Positions 36,867 to 46,269 of a stretch of DNA of 64,000 bases are shown here, one piece after another; the first letter of the stretch is position 1; the number at the start of each line of letters is the position of its first letter. The DNA is from Oscillochloris sp. (GTDB lineage Bacteria > Chloroflexota > Chloroflexia > Chloroflexales > Chloroflexaceae): positions 1 to 64,000 of the forward strand of contig JAAUQO010000005.1 in assembly GCA_012032775.1 (NCBI GenBank), given 5' to 3'. The position numbers and the translations under genes are program-made. Under the pieces are notes generated by a model. The model saw nothing but the letters and a program-made list of their open reading frames with translations. It was not told where the DNA came from and ran no database searches.

Positions 36867-38204
36867 TTACGTACCGTAGCTGATCGAGGGCAGGTACGTT
36901 ACCAGAGCCGGGAAGACAATCACCAGGATCACGACCGCCATCTGTACTGCGATAAACGGGATCACGCCGCGATAGATATGGCCGGTAGTGATACCGGGCG
37001 GCGAGACACCGCGCAGATAGAAGAGCGCGAAACCGAAGGGCGGCGTAAGGAACGAAGTTTGCAGGTTCGCGCCGAGGATAACGGCGAACCAGAGCAGATC
37101 GACGTCGAGGGCCAGGGCAACCGGCACGAACAGCGGGATCACGATAAAGCAGATCTCGAAGAAGTCGATAAAAAAGCCGAGCACAAACACGACAAGCATA
37201 CTAACCAGCATAAAGCCCCAGTAACCGCCGGGCAGATTGCTCATAATATCGAAGACGAAGGCATCGCCTTCAAGCGCCCGAAAGACCAGCGCGAACGCGG
37301 TCGAGCCGATCAGAATAAACAGCACCATGGTGGTAACGCGCATGGTCGCGTCGGAGACTTCCTTGAATGTCTTAAAACTCAGGCGACGATTGGCGAGTGC
37401 GAGCAGGGTTGCGCCGAGTGCGCCGACGGCCCCGGCCTCGGTAGCGGTGGCGAGGCCGAAGAAGATCGAGCCGAGCACGGCCAGGATCAAGAAGAGCGGC
37501 GGGATCATCACCTTGACGACCTTCAACGCCAACTTGCTACCGCGCAACGTCCGTTCCGAGAGCGGCAGAGCCGGCGCGGTGTCGGGCTTGATCTGGGCAA
37601 TGATCCAGCAATAGAAGGCCAATGCACTGGCGAGCATCAGGCCCGGGATAAGCGATCCGATAAATAAGCGGCCCACCGACAGACCGATCTGATCGCCCAG
37701 CACCACCAGCACAATCGATGGTGGAATAATCTGTCCCAGCGTACCGGAGGCGCAGATCACACCGCAGGCCAGTTCTTTGTTGTAGTTATAGCGCATCATA
37801 ATCGGCAGCGAGATCAGGCCCATCGCCACCACCGTTGCCGCCACCACACCGGTTGTTGCGGCGAGCAGTGCGCCTACCACCACCACGGCGATCGCCAGAC
37901 CGCCGCGAATTGGTCCGAAAAGAACACCCATGGTTTCGAGCAAATCTTCGGCCAGGCCCGACTTCTCCAGCATCGACCCCAGAAACACAAAATAGGGGAT
38001 CGCCAGCAATGTGAAGTTGGACATAATGTTGAAGATGCGCGAAGGCATGGCCCGAATCAGGATCGGGTCGAAGACATCGAGCGAGGCGCCGATAATCCCA
38101 AAGATAATCGCAACCGCGCCGAGTGAGAAGGTGACCGGATAGCCGATCGCCAGAATCACCAGCGCCCCCAGAAACATCGTCGGTCCGAGCCACTCGTACT
38201 CCAT
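36867..38204 (-). CDS. dctM: TRAP transporter large permease (DctM)
   Basis: A 445 aa membrane protein with about 12 helices. It is the ion-driven transport subunit of a tripartite ATP-independent periplasmic transporter for organic acids. Family landmarks are GPTMFLGALVILAIGYPVTF at the start, the LLAIPYFVFLGSMLEKSGLAE segment near 70, ATTGVVAATVVAMGLI near 117, ASGTLGQIIPPSIVLVVLGD near 150 and a second-half FIDFFEICFIVIPLFVPV. It lies 15 nt after dctQ. The solute is unknown because no DctP receptor gene is present. Confidence 0.93.
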   Translation of the reverse strand: MEYEWLGPTMFLGALVILAIGYPVTFSLGAVAIIFGIIGASLDVFDPILIRAMPSRIFNIMSNFTLLAIPYFVFLGSMLEKSGLAEDLLETMGVLFGPIRGGLAIAVVVVGALLAATTGVVAATVVAMGLISLPIMMRYNYNKELACGVICASGTLGQIIPPSIVLVVLGDQIGLSVGRLFIGSLIPGLMLASALAFYCWIIAQIKPDTAPALPLSERTLRGSKLALKVVKVMIPPLFLILAVLGSIFFGLATATEAGAVGALGATLLALANRRLSFKTFKEVSDATMRVTTMVLFILIGSTAFALVFRALEGDAFVFDIMSNLPGGYWGFMLVSMLVVFVLGFFIDFFEICFIVIPLFVPVALALDVDLLWFAVILGANLQTSFLTPPFGFALFYLRGVSPPGITTGHIYRGVIPFIAVQMAVVILVIVFPALVTYLPSISYGT

Positions 38205-38219
38205 CGTTGCGAGCCTCCG

Positions 38220-38777
38220 TTACAGGGCGGTGTCGAGTTTTTCTTCAGCGTCTGGCTCACGATGACCAGTGAGCACGGCGAGGTTCTTGATTGCTTCGGA
38301 GATTCCCTGAATGATCAGCAAGGCGGGGCTAACCATAATGAAGGTTTTGAGCGGATAACGCAGCAAGCCGCTCGGATCGGGCGAGTTCTCCTGGATACGC
38401 CACGACCCTTCGACATACGGCCAGGAGAAGTAGATCAGCAGGCCACAAAAAGGAAACAAGAACAACAACGATCCGAGGAAGTCAACCAGGGCTTTGCGCT
38501 TCGGCGACCAGTTGCCGTAGAACACATCAACCCGCACATGCTCGCCGTGCTTCAGCGCGTAGGCTGAGCCCAGCAAAAAGATCAGCGAGAAGATATACCA
38601 CTGCATCTCGATGAACACATTCGAGCCGAGCGAACGACCGATGGCGCGACCGATATAACGGTTGAACACATTCCAGACGCCGACACTCAGTACCAGCGGC
38701 ACCATCCAGATCACAATCTGGCCGATGAACTCGGTGAAGGCATCGATGCCTTGTGAGACTCGCAGCAATGCGCGCAC
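38220..38777 (-). CDS. dctQ: TRAP transporter small permease (DctQ)
   Basis: A 185 aa, four-helix protein that partners DctM. WNVFNRYIGRAIGRSLGSNVFIEMQWY and AYALKHGEHVRVDVFYGNWSP are typical of the larger DctQ subfamily. I choose the GTG at 38777 because GGAAAGGAAG lies 8 nt before it; the longer frame from 38840 adds basic, non-conserved residues. It is the first gene of the dctQM pair. Confidence 0.88.
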   Translation of the reverse strand: MRALLRVSQGIDAFTEFIGQIVIWMVPLVLSVGVWNVFNRYIGRAIGRSLGSNVFIEMQWYIFSLIFLLGSAYALKHGEHVRVDVFYGNWSPKRKALVDFLGSLLFLFPFCGLLIYFSWPYVEGSWRIQENSPDPSGLLRYPLKTFIMVSPALLIIQGISEAIKNLAVLTGHREPDAEEKLDTAL

Positions 38778-38969
38778 GCGCGTACTTCCTTTCCTTTTCT
38801 GCGATGCGTGAACAGTACGGACAAGCGAACTATGCCACACCGAGGGCCTGAAAACGGCCGCACCATGGCAGCGATTATTTGTAGGAAAGGGGAAAAATTA
38901 AAACCCTAGTCGATAGTATCTATGGTACTTGCTAACAAGAGTTCTGTCAAAAATTTGCGAGGTAAAACA

Positions 38970-39005
38970 TTCCGCCGCTTGCTCATGTTTGTGCAAGCGG
39001 CGGAA
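38970..39005 (-). terminator. Terminator of the PEPCK gene
   Basis: TTCCGCCGCTTG (38970-38981) pairs with CAAGCGGCGGAA (38994-39005), followed on the minus strand by TGTTTTACC. It is about 25 nt after the PEPCK stop. The rest of the 38778-39030 gap shows no gene. Confidence 0.8.
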
Positions 39006-39030
39006 CAGGTACTATGTCGTCGTGCGACGA

Positions 39031-40886
39031 TTACTCGTGGGTTGCGCCCCAATTCTCAGGCGTGCGCCAGAGACTGGAGAGGATCAAATCGCGGACGTTG
39101 AGCATCTCCTTGGGCAAGCGATCATAGAGCTTAATGAACAGTTCTTCGTGGAGCAAAATCTCTTGCTGCCACTCGCCGGTGTTCAAGCTCATCACATTAT
39201 CGAACTGAGCGCGCGAGAAGTTCATCCCGCGCCAGTCGATATCTTCGTAGCGCGGCAGCCAGCCGATCGGGCTTTCGACGCTGACTGCACGGCCGTGCGA
39301 GCGCTCGACGATCCACTTGAGGATGCGCATGTTCTCGCCGAAGCCGGGCCAGGCGAACTTGCCGTTCTCGTCCTTGCGGAACCAGTTAACGCTGAAGATG
39401 CGCGGCGGATTGTAGATCTCGCGCCCAAACTGGAGCCAGTGGTTGAAATAGTCGGCCATATGATAGCCGGCGAAGGGCAGCATCGCGAATGGATCGCGGC
39501 GCACCACACCCTGCTGCCCGAAGGCGGCGGCGGTGGTTTCCGAACCCATTGTAGCGGCCAGGTAGACGCCATAATTCCAGTTAAAGGCCTGATAAACCAG
39601 CGGCACCGTACCACTGCGCGGCCGCCGAAGATAAAGGCATTGATCGGCACGCCCTTCGGATCGTCCCAGGCCGGGTCGAGCACCGGGTTATTGGTGGCCG
39701 GCGCCGTAAAGCGCGCATTGGGATGGGCCGCTTTGCGCCCGCTCTCCTTGGCGATCTCCGGCGACCACTCTTTGCCGGTCCAGTCGATCGCATGTGCCGG
39801 CGGTTCCTTGGTCATGCCTTCCCACCAGACATCACCGTCGTCGGTTAGTGCGACGTTGGTGAAGATCGTATCCTTGGCGCAACTCTCCATTGCGCTATGG
39901 TTCGTCTCTTCCGAGGTGCCCGGCGCCACGCCGAAGTAGCCGGATTCGGGATTGATCGCATAGAGCTTGCCGTCTTCGGCGGGTTTGATCCAGGCAATAT
40001 CATCGCCGACGGTAGTGACTTCCCAGCCGTCATTCTGGAAATCTTTCGGCGGCACAAGCATTGCGAAGTTCGTCTTACCGCAGGCCGACGGAAATGCCGC
40101 AGCGACATACGTCTTCTCGCCCGAGGGCGCCTTGACGCCGAGGATCAGCATATGCTCGGCCAGCCAACCCTCCTGACGGGCCATCACCGAGGCGATGCGC
40201 AGGGCCAGGCACTTCTTACCCAGCAAGGCATTGCCGCCATAGCCGGAGCCGTAACTCCAGATCGATCGCTCTTCGGGGAAGTGGACAATGTACTTGGTTT
40301 CGGGGTTGCAGGGCCAGGGAACATCGGCCTGTCCCGGCTCAAGTGGCGCACCGACCGAGTGCAGACAGGGGACGAAATCGCCGTCTTCACCGAGGACATC
40401 GTACACCGCCTTGCCCATGCGGGTCATGATCTGCATATTGGTGACGACATAGGGCGAGTCGGTAATCTCGATGCCAATCTGGGCGATCGGCGAGCCGAGT
40501 GGGCCCATGCTGAACGGGATGACGTACATTGTGCGCCCGCGCATCGAGCCGGTGAAGAGCGGGAGGAGGGTGTCCTTCATCTCCTTCGGCGCCATCCAGT
40601 TGTTGGTTGGTCCGGCATCGCTCTTACTTACTGAGCAGATATAGGTGCGATCTTCGACCCGCGCAACATCGCTGGGATCGGAGCGCGCCAGGAAGCTGTT
40701 TGGTCGCTTTTCAGGATTGAGGCGGATAAATGTACCAGACTCGACCATCTGGTTGCAGAGTGTGTCGTACTCCTCTTGCGACCCGTCACAGAAGTGGATA
40801 GCCTCAGGCTGACACATCTCGACCATGTCGCTAACCCACTGGCGCAGGCGGTTGTGCTTGAGATACTCCGGGAACTGCAACAACAT
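39031..40886 (-). CDS. pckG: Phosphoenolpyruvate carboxykinase, GTP-dependent (frameshifted)
   Basis: The GTP-type PEPCK, which converts oxaloacetate to PEP and CO2 in gluconeogenesis. Visible are the substrate segment [38 protein letters not shown] with the metal-binding Lys, the kinase-1a loop [15 protein letters not shown] near 265 and [10 protein letters not shown] near 293. The frame leaves the family after INAFIFGGR at about 39618, and the next frame continues [19 protein letters not shown] to the stop. One missing base restores a 618 aa protein. GGGAGGAG fixes the start MLLQFPEYL at 40886. Confidence 0.94.
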
Positions 40887-40952
40887 GAACTCCTCCCGTT
40901 CTCGCATAATTCCATACCACAATGTATGCTTGCTGGTATGTCGGACGGGTTT

Positions 40953-40961
40953 AATATACCA
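40953..40961 (-). promoter_or_regulatory. Putative extended -10 of PEPCK
   Basis: On the minus strand TGG is followed by TATATT, about 67 bp upstream of the PEPCK start. It fits the TGG-TATAAT pattern of the window. Confidence 0.45.
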
Positions 40962-41046
40962 TATACGATTTCAAGATCGGGTTTTTGAGGCGTAACCAAA
41001 CTTGTGATTTACGCAACAAATGGTTCTTTGCGCAACGATATCTGTC

Positions 41047-41094
41047 AGAACCGAGAACCCAGAACCAGGAACCGCTGCACCAGGACGCAGAACC
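41047..41094. repeat. Degenerate AGAACC tandem stretch
   Basis: Five imperfect copies of (C)AGAACC or GGAACC occur within 48 nt in the 375 nt PEPCK-secG gap. The gap otherwise holds the PEPCK promoter and a TGG-TATACT element at 41157-41165 for secG, and no gene that I can see. Confidence 0.4.
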
Positions 41095-41261
41095 GACTTC
41101 ACAACCCGGCTAGGATCGCTCTATGTCGGAACAAGGCAAGCAATCTGGGTCGAACGTGGTATACTGGCGGCGTTGCGTGTACCGGGTATGTAGTCGCGGT
41201 ATTGCGGGTTTGGATGCCGGGTATGCTTGCAGGAAGAATGGCGTATTTGTAAGGAGATGTG

Positions 41262-41496
41262 TGTGGAGCTGGCGCTCTTTGTTGCGATCATTGTGATCAG
41301 TGTGGTGTTGTCGGTGCTGGTGGTGGTGCAGTCGCGAACGGCCGGCATGGCCAATCGCGATTCGAGTTCGATCTATCGCACTCGGCGTGGCCTTGAGAAG
41401 ACGATGTATCAGGCGACGATTGTGCTGGCGGCGGCTTTCTTGTTGCTCGCGCTGATCACCAGTTTGCCGATCTTCGGTAGTGCGACGGGCGCGTAG
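41262..41496 (+). CDS. secG: Preprotein translocase subunit SecG
   Basis: A 77 aa protein with two membrane helices (LALFVAIIVISVVLSVLVVV and ATIVLAAAFLLLALI) and the family signature VVQSRTAGMANRD and SIYRTRRGLEKTMYQATIVLA between and after them. SecG joins SecYE and helps SecA-driven export. I start at GTG 41262, five nt after AAGGAG; the nearer ATG (41256) overlaps the Shine-Dalgarno. Confidence 0.88.
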
Positions 41497-41660
41497 TTCA
41501 GCGCGTCCACGCGGCCCTCTTGGATGATTCCCGATGCCCGAGCCAAACCGACCGGTGGCTTCTGTGTCGGGAATCAGGCTCATCACCACTGATGCGCTAG
41601 CCTGCACCTTCCCTTTGTTCATCGGCCTGTAGCACAGGCGCTAGTTACAGTATTCCCATT

Positions 41661-43325
41661 ATGGCTCGACGTATTCGCTGGCAAATTGTGATTGCCGCTT
41701 TGAGTGCGTTGCTGGTTGCCGGCTTACTCGGTCGCCTTGCGTTGCTCTCGACATCGGTGGCAAGCCCCTTGCAGGGCGGTTCGTATATTGAAGCATTGGT
41801 CGGCGCGCCGCAGCAGCCGGTGCCGCTGCTGAACGATCCACTGACCGATCCATCCGGCGCGGCGTTGATTACGTTGCTGTTCGACGGCCTTTTACGCATC
41901 GGCGCCGACGGTTTGATCGAGCCGGCCCTGGCCGCCGATTATCAACTTGATGCGACCGGCGAGGTTTACACGTTTCAGTTGCGCCGCGATGTGCGCTGGC
42001 ACGACGGTACGCCGTTCACCGCCGATGATGTGGTGTTTACGTTGCGTACGTTGCAGTCGCTCGATCAAATCGGTGATCCGCTGGCGGCGCAGATCTGGCA
42101 AGATGTGCTGGTCGATCGGATCGATGATTATACGGTTCGCGCAACCCTGAGTGCGCCCCTGGCTTCGTTCCCTAGTCTGGCGCGGGTGCCCATGTTGCCG
42201 GCTCATCTGCTGGCCGATGTGCCGGCGCAGAATTGGCCGCAGACCGATTTCGCCCGCACGCTGATCGGCACTGGGCCGTACCAGTTGGCCGAACTCGGCC
42301 CTGAAGCCGCCCGCCTTACGGCGAACCCCGCGTATTTTGATGGCCGGCCCTATATCGATACGCTGGAATTGCGCTTCTTTACCGCTGCGCAAGCCGCCGC
42401 CGCCGCGCTTGGGCGCGGTGAGTTGAGCGCCTATGGTGAGCGGGCGGGCGCGACGTTGGCGGCGCAGGATCTGCCGGCCGACCTACAGTTGCGGAGTGCG
42501 CCGCTCGATGAGTATGCGACCCTGACGATGAATATGCGAACTGCGCCGCTGGATCAGTTGCCGCTTCGGCGGGCGTTGGCCTACGCTACCAGCCGCGATG
42601 CCTTGATCGAGCGGGTGCTTAATGGTCTGGCCACACCGCTCGATCGGCCGATTCTGGTTGGTTCATGGGCCTATGATCCGCTGCTTGAGGGCTATCCTTA
42701 CGATCCGGCCCGTGCAGTGCAGTTGTTGGGCGAAATCGGCTATGAGCCGTCGGTTGGTGGAACACGCGCCCGTGATGGTCGTCCGTTGCGCCTGGAGTTG
42801 ATCGTCGATCGCGAGCCGCGCCGCCTTGCCGCCGCCGAGGAGATCGCACGTCAGTGGGCCGAAATTGGGGTTGCGGTCGATGTCGTGCCGCTTGAGCCGC
42901 TCGAATTGCTTGCCCGGCTCCAACAGCGCGATTTTACCCTGGCACTGCATAGTTGGGCGCGTATCGGCCCCGACCCCGATGCCTTCGCGCTCTGGCATTC
43001 GTCGCAGGCAGACACTGGCCTGAATTATGCCGGCCTCGCGGATCCGCAGATCGACACATTGCTTGAGGATGCCCGCCGGGAAAGCGAGCTTGCGCAGCGG
43101 AGCGTGTTGTACGCCGATTTTCAGGATCGCTGGATGGAGCTTGCGCCGTCGCTGACACTCTTCCAGTCCCGCTACTATATCGCGCTTGATGCGCGGGTCG
43201 GCGGAATTACCTTTGACGATCCGCAACTCGGCCAGCAGATGCTTTATGGGGTTGAAGATCGCTATCGCACGGTGCGCCGCTGGTTCACCGACAGCTATCG
43301 TGAAATCGAGGGCGATCTTGAATAA
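41661..43325 (+). CDS. Peptide ABC substrate-binding protein (SBP family 5)
   Basis: A 554 aa exported binding protein with an N-terminal signal or anchor helix (IVIAALSALLVAGLLGRLALL) but no lipobox Cys. The SBP_bac_5 core has DVRWHDGTPFTADDVVFTLR near 113, LIGTGPYQLAELGPEA near 200, LRRALAYATSRDALIERV near 300 and NYAGLADPQIDTLLEDARRE near 455. It probably binds oligopeptides. As with the gene at 6003-7823, no ABC permease or ATPase gene is beside it. The 164 nt before it hold no gene that I can see. Confidence 0.87.
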   Translation: MARRIRWQIVIAALSALLVAGLLGRLALLSTSVASPLQGGSYIEALVGAPQQPVPLLNDPLTDPSGAALITLLFDGLLRIGADGLIEPALAADYQLDATGEVYTFQLRRDVRWHDGTPFTADDVVFTLRTLQSLDQIGDPLAAQIWQDVLVDRIDDYTVRATLSAPLASFPSLARVPMLPAHLLADVPAQNWPQTDFARTLIGTGPYQLAELGPEAARLTANPAYFDGRPYIDTLELRFFTAAQAAAAALGRGELSAYGERAGATLAAQDLPADLQLRSAPLDEYATLTMNMRTAPLDQLPLRRALAYATSRDALIERVLNGLATPLDRPILVGSWAYDPLLEGYPYDPARAVQLLGEIGYEPSVGGTRARDGRPLRLELIVDREPRRLAAAEEIARQWAEIGVAVDVVPLEPLELLARLQQRDFTLALHSWARIGPDPDAFALWHSSQADTGLNYAGLADPQIDTLLEDARRESELAQRSVLYADFQDRWMELAPSLTLFQSRYYIALDARVGGITFDDPQLGQQMLYGVEDRYRTVRRWFTDSYREIEGDLE

Positions 43326-43414
43326 CCGCAGTATTATTGCCTTTGCCTGCTACACGGGCAATCGCAACAACGAATGTTATTCGCATCAGGCATCAAAGCA
43401 TAAGGAGGACCGGC

Positions 43415-44203
43415 ATGGCGCTCGACCAGGCGACGGTTGCTGAACTCGCGCAGTTGTATTTTCAGGCCGAACATAATGCGACGCCGCTTGAGCCGGTAAG
43501 TAGGCGCTATCCTGATGCCGATGAGGAAGATGCGTACCGGGTTCAAGCAGCCCTGATCGAACTCAAGATCGCCCTGGGCCGAGGCATAGTTGGACGTAAG
43601 GGCGGCGCCACCAATCCCGGTGCTCAGGCTGCCTTCGGTTTGAGCCAGGCCGTGTATGCGACACTCTTCGACCATGGTGCTGTGGTGAATGGCGGCGTGA
43701 TCGAGTTGAGCGAACTGATCCACCCGCGCCTGGAGTGCGAAGTGGCATTTCGTCTCGGCGCCGATCTGCGCGGCCCCGGCCAGACGCCCGAGTCGGCGGC
43801 GGCGGCGGTGGCTGAACTGCTGGCGGCCTTTGAAGTTGTCGATGCACGGACGGTCGGCTGGCAGGCGAAAATGCTCGACATGATCGCCGACAATGTGTTT
43901 CAGGCGCGCTATGTACTCGGCGATCAGGGTGTTTCACTCGCCGGGATCGATCCGGCGACAATTACGGTTACGCTGTTACATAATGGCGAGTCGGCGGCCC
44001 AGGCAAGCGGCGCCAATGTGCTTGGCAGCCCGCTGAACGCATTGGCCTGGCTGGCCAATCGCATGGCCGATCACGGCGCATACCTCAGGGCCGGCGATCT
44101 GGTGCTGGCCGGCTCGCTCACACCGCTCACGCCGATTGCACCCGGCGATCGCTTCGAGGCAGTTTTCGATCACCTCGGTAGCGTGCGGGTCTCGTTTGTC
44201 TAG
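43415..44203 (+). CDS. 2-keto-4-pentenoate hydratase-like (FAH superfamily)
   Basis: A 262 aa enzyme of the fumarylacetoacetate hydrolase fold, closest to 2-oxopent-4-enoate hydratase (MhpD) and 4-oxalocrotonate decarboxylase. The metal site is seen as HPRLECEVAFRL near 105 (Glu-x-Glu) and the second-half ARYVLGDQGVSLAGID. Such enzymes work in meta-cleavage of aromatic compounds. No other catabolic gene is near, so pathway assignment is open. AAGGAGG sets the ATG at 43415. Confidence 0.82.
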   Translation: MALDQATVAELAQLYFQAEHNATPLEPVSRRYPDADEEDAYRVQAALIELKIALGRGIVGRKGGATNPGAQAAFGLSQAVYATLFDHGAVVNGGVIELSELIHPRLECEVAFRLGADLRGPGQTPESAAAAVAELLAAFEVVDARTVGWQAKMLDMIADNVFQARYVLGDQGVSLAGIDPATITVTLLHNGESAAQASGANVLGSPLNALAWLANRMADHGAYLRAGDLVLAGSLTPLTPIAPGDRFEAVFDHLGSVRVSFV

Positions 44204-44238
44204 TTGCGGCGTGGCTTTGTTCGTTCAGTTGACGATTG

Positions 44239-44286
44239 AGGTGCGTGTTTGTCAGTTCAATTGACAAACATTCGCCTCTCTTTTTA
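44239..44286 (+). terminator. Terminator after the hydratase gene
   Basis: GAGG...TGTTTGTCA and TGACAAACA...CCTC form an imperfect stem with a TTCAA-containing loop, followed by TCTTTTT. It is 36 nt after the hydratase stop. Confidence 0.75.
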
Positions 44287-44414
44287 TCTGGGTAAGAATG
44301 TGATTTATACTGTAGTTTGTAGAAGGCGATGACGCCGCACGCGTAATCGTTGTTGTGGTTTGGCGGCATAGATGCTGCAACACAGCATGCAGTTATAACC
44401 AAGGATGACAGCTT

Positions 44415-45269
44415 ATGCGAATCGCGGTGCTTGCCGATATTCATTCCAATCTTATTGCCCTGGAGGCGGTGGTCGCCGATATTGAAGCCTGGTCGCCGGA
44501 TATAGTTATTGTCGCCGGTGACGTGGTGAATCGTGGGCCGGATGCGCGGGATTGCCTGCTGCGGATCCTCCAGTTGCGTGCTGAACGTGGCTGGCGTGTG
44601 ATTCGCGGCAACCACGAGGGCTATGTCCTGCGTTACGACCGCGATCATCGCCTGCCGGAGTTCGCCACCGCCGGGCCGCGGCGTGATATGGCCAATATGA
44701 CCGTCTGGACCCACGGGCAGCTTATCGATCTGATCGCTGAAATCGCGGCCCTGCCCGAGGAGTTGCGGCTTGATCTGCCGCAGGGCCCGCTGGTTATCTA
44801 TCATGCGTCGATCCGCCACAATCGCGACGGGATCAACCGCAACACCGCGCCCGATCTCCTGCGCGCGCAGATCGACCCGGCTGCGGCGGTGTTTTGTGTT
44901 GGGCATACCCATGTGCCGCTGATAACTCAGATCGACCGAACGCTGGTGGTGAATTGCGGCTCGGTCGGCCTGTCGTTCGACGGTGATACCCGGCCGGCCT
45001 ATGCTCGATTGCGCCTGATGGATGGTCGCTGGCAGGCGCAGATCCGCCGCGTGAACTACAATCTAGCCGCCGCCCAAGAGCGCTATCGCGCCAGCGGTAT
45101 GCTTGAGATGGTCGGGCCGATCGGATCGCTGATGCTGCGCGAACTACAGACCGCCCATTCCTACATCTTCGACTTTGTCCCGGCCTACCGCGACAAAGTG
45201 CTTTCCGGGGTGATCAGCCTTTCTGAAGCAGTCGAGGACTTCTTGCACAGCTATCATCGTGCGGCCTAA
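44415..45269 (+). CDS. Metallophosphoesterase (YfcE/ApaH-like)
   Basis: A 284 aa calcineurin-like hydrolase with a two-metal site: LADIHSN at 6-12, IVAGDVVNRG near 36, the GNHE at about 63, and VGHTHVPLI near 160. Members act on phosphodiesters or nucleotides. The last 70 residues (YRASGMLEMVGPIGSLMLRE) form a helical tail beyond the minimal fold. Substrate unknown. A TATACT at 44307-44312 may be its -10 box. Confidence 0.85.
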   Translation: MRIAVLADIHSNLIALEAVVADIEAWSPDIVIVAGDVVNRGPDARDCLLRILQLRAERGWRVIRGNHEGYVLRYDRDHRLPEFATAGPRRDMANMTVWTHGQLIDLIAEIAALPEELRLDLPQGPLVIYHASIRHNRDGINRNTAPDLLRAQIDPAAAVFCVGHTHVPLITQIDRTLVVNCGSVGLSFDGDTRPAYARLRLMDGRWQAQIRRVNYNLAAAQERYRASGMLEMVGPIGSLMLRELQTAHSYIFDFVPAYRDKVLSGVISLSEAVEDFLHSYHRAA

Positions 45270-45282
45270 GCCGGTTTATGTG

Positions 45283-45322
45283 ATGGCCTGATCGGCACCG
45301 TATTGCGGTACGATCAGGCCAT
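45283..45322 (+). terminator. Terminator after the phosphoesterase gene
   Basis: ATGGCCTGATCG (45283-45294) pairs perfectly with CGATCAGGCCAT (45311-45322). T-rich sequence follows. It starts 13 nt after the stop. Confidence 0.8.
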
Positions 45323-45331
45323 TGTTTGTGA

Positions 45332-45601
45332 TCGGCAGCCTGGCTATGGGGTGACCGGTGTGCGCTCGAAGGGCAGCGCTATTTCCATACGAATGGTGAT
45401 GCGCTGCAAATTGATGTTTATCGGCGCAGCAATGGTGACGATCCGTATATTCTGGTGCATCCCGCGTTTCCGCCGGGCGGTTTGTGCGCGACGCTTTATA
45501 TCTTGCCCCACGAACACGCCATGGATTCGTTGCTGCAACGAGCCCAACAAATGATTGCCGTACTGCTTACGGCTGAGGCCCGGCGGCATGGGCGGGCCTG
45601 A
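45332..45601 (+). pseudogene. Uncharacterised ORF fragment without a start codon
   Basis: A 90-codon open frame with protein-like composition and no ATG, GTG or TTG near its beginning. It contains ALEGQRYFHTNGDALQIDVY, DPYILVHPAFPPGGLCATLY and HEHAMDSLLQRAQQ. The 5' end may be in another frame (IVCDRQPGYG precedes it, one frame off), so it could be a small gene hit by another missing base. No family is recognised. It ends 2 nt from the convergent CBS gene. Confidence 0.45.
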
Positions 45602-45603
45602 TC

Positions 45604-46050
45604 TTAGGCCTCGGTTGCTTCGTCGTCGTCATCGGGCCATGTTGATACCACCAGCCGGAAAATATCCGATTCGGTGATGATCCCGACCAGGCGATCATTT
45701 GCGACCACCGGCAGCCCGCTGACCTTCGCCCGCATGATCGTTGCGGCAGCGTTGCGAATACTGCTCTCAGGCGTCACCGTCAGCGGATTCTGGGTCATTA
45801 AGTCGGAAACTACGGTGCCGGCCAATTCAAACAAGCCATGGCGGCGGTCTTCTTCGCCGCGTGATTGCGGCATGGCCTGTTCAATATCACTGCGCGTGAC
45901 GATCCCAAGTAATCGTCCATCGAGATCGACCACCGGCAGGCGGCGGATATTGTGGCGGCGCATGCTGTCGTAGGCCTCGAACGCCGACGTGTCCGGCCGT
46001 ACCACATGTACGTCGCGACTCATCCAGTCACGGACTCGTTGTTGCTGCAT
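45604..46050 (-). CDS. Paired CBS domain protein
   Basis: A 148 aa protein formed by one Bateman module: MSRDVHVVRPDTSAFEAYDSM with RRLPVVDLDGRLLGIVTRSD, then MTQNPLTVTPESSIRNAAATIM with GLPVVANDRLVGIITESDIF. The acidic tail DDDDEATEA ends the chain. Such modules sense AMP, ATP or SAM; the partner is unknown. The 219 nt upstream (46051-46269) hold no gene that I can see, but contain a TGTATTC-like repeat at 46238-46259. Confidence 0.88.
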   Translation of the reverse strand: MQQQRVRDWMSRDVHVVRPDTSAFEAYDSMRRHNIRRLPVVDLDGRLLGIVTRSDIEQAMPQSRGEEDRRHGLFELAGTVVSDLMTQNPLTVTPESSIRNAAATIMRAKVSGLPVVANDRLVGIITESDIFRLVVSTWPDDDDEATEA

Positions 46051-46269
46051 TCTTACTCTCCACTATCTATTGTCGGGCAAGGGTCGCTAACCGAAGTTGA
46101 CCCTTCGTGCAGGCACCTCGATCTGATCGGGTCGGATCATTTCGAGTATAGCGCCGTCGATGTCGGTTCGGCAAGCGCAGCTACACTACCGGGGGCGAAG
46201 ATCTCGCGACTAAGTGGAGGATACGCGAGATTCGGGCTGTATTCTGTATTTTGTATTCGCAAAAGGCGC

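Noticed and set aside
44127-44912. Minus-strand 261-codon frame
   Set aside because: Antisense to the metallophosphoesterase and to a terminator; no domain.
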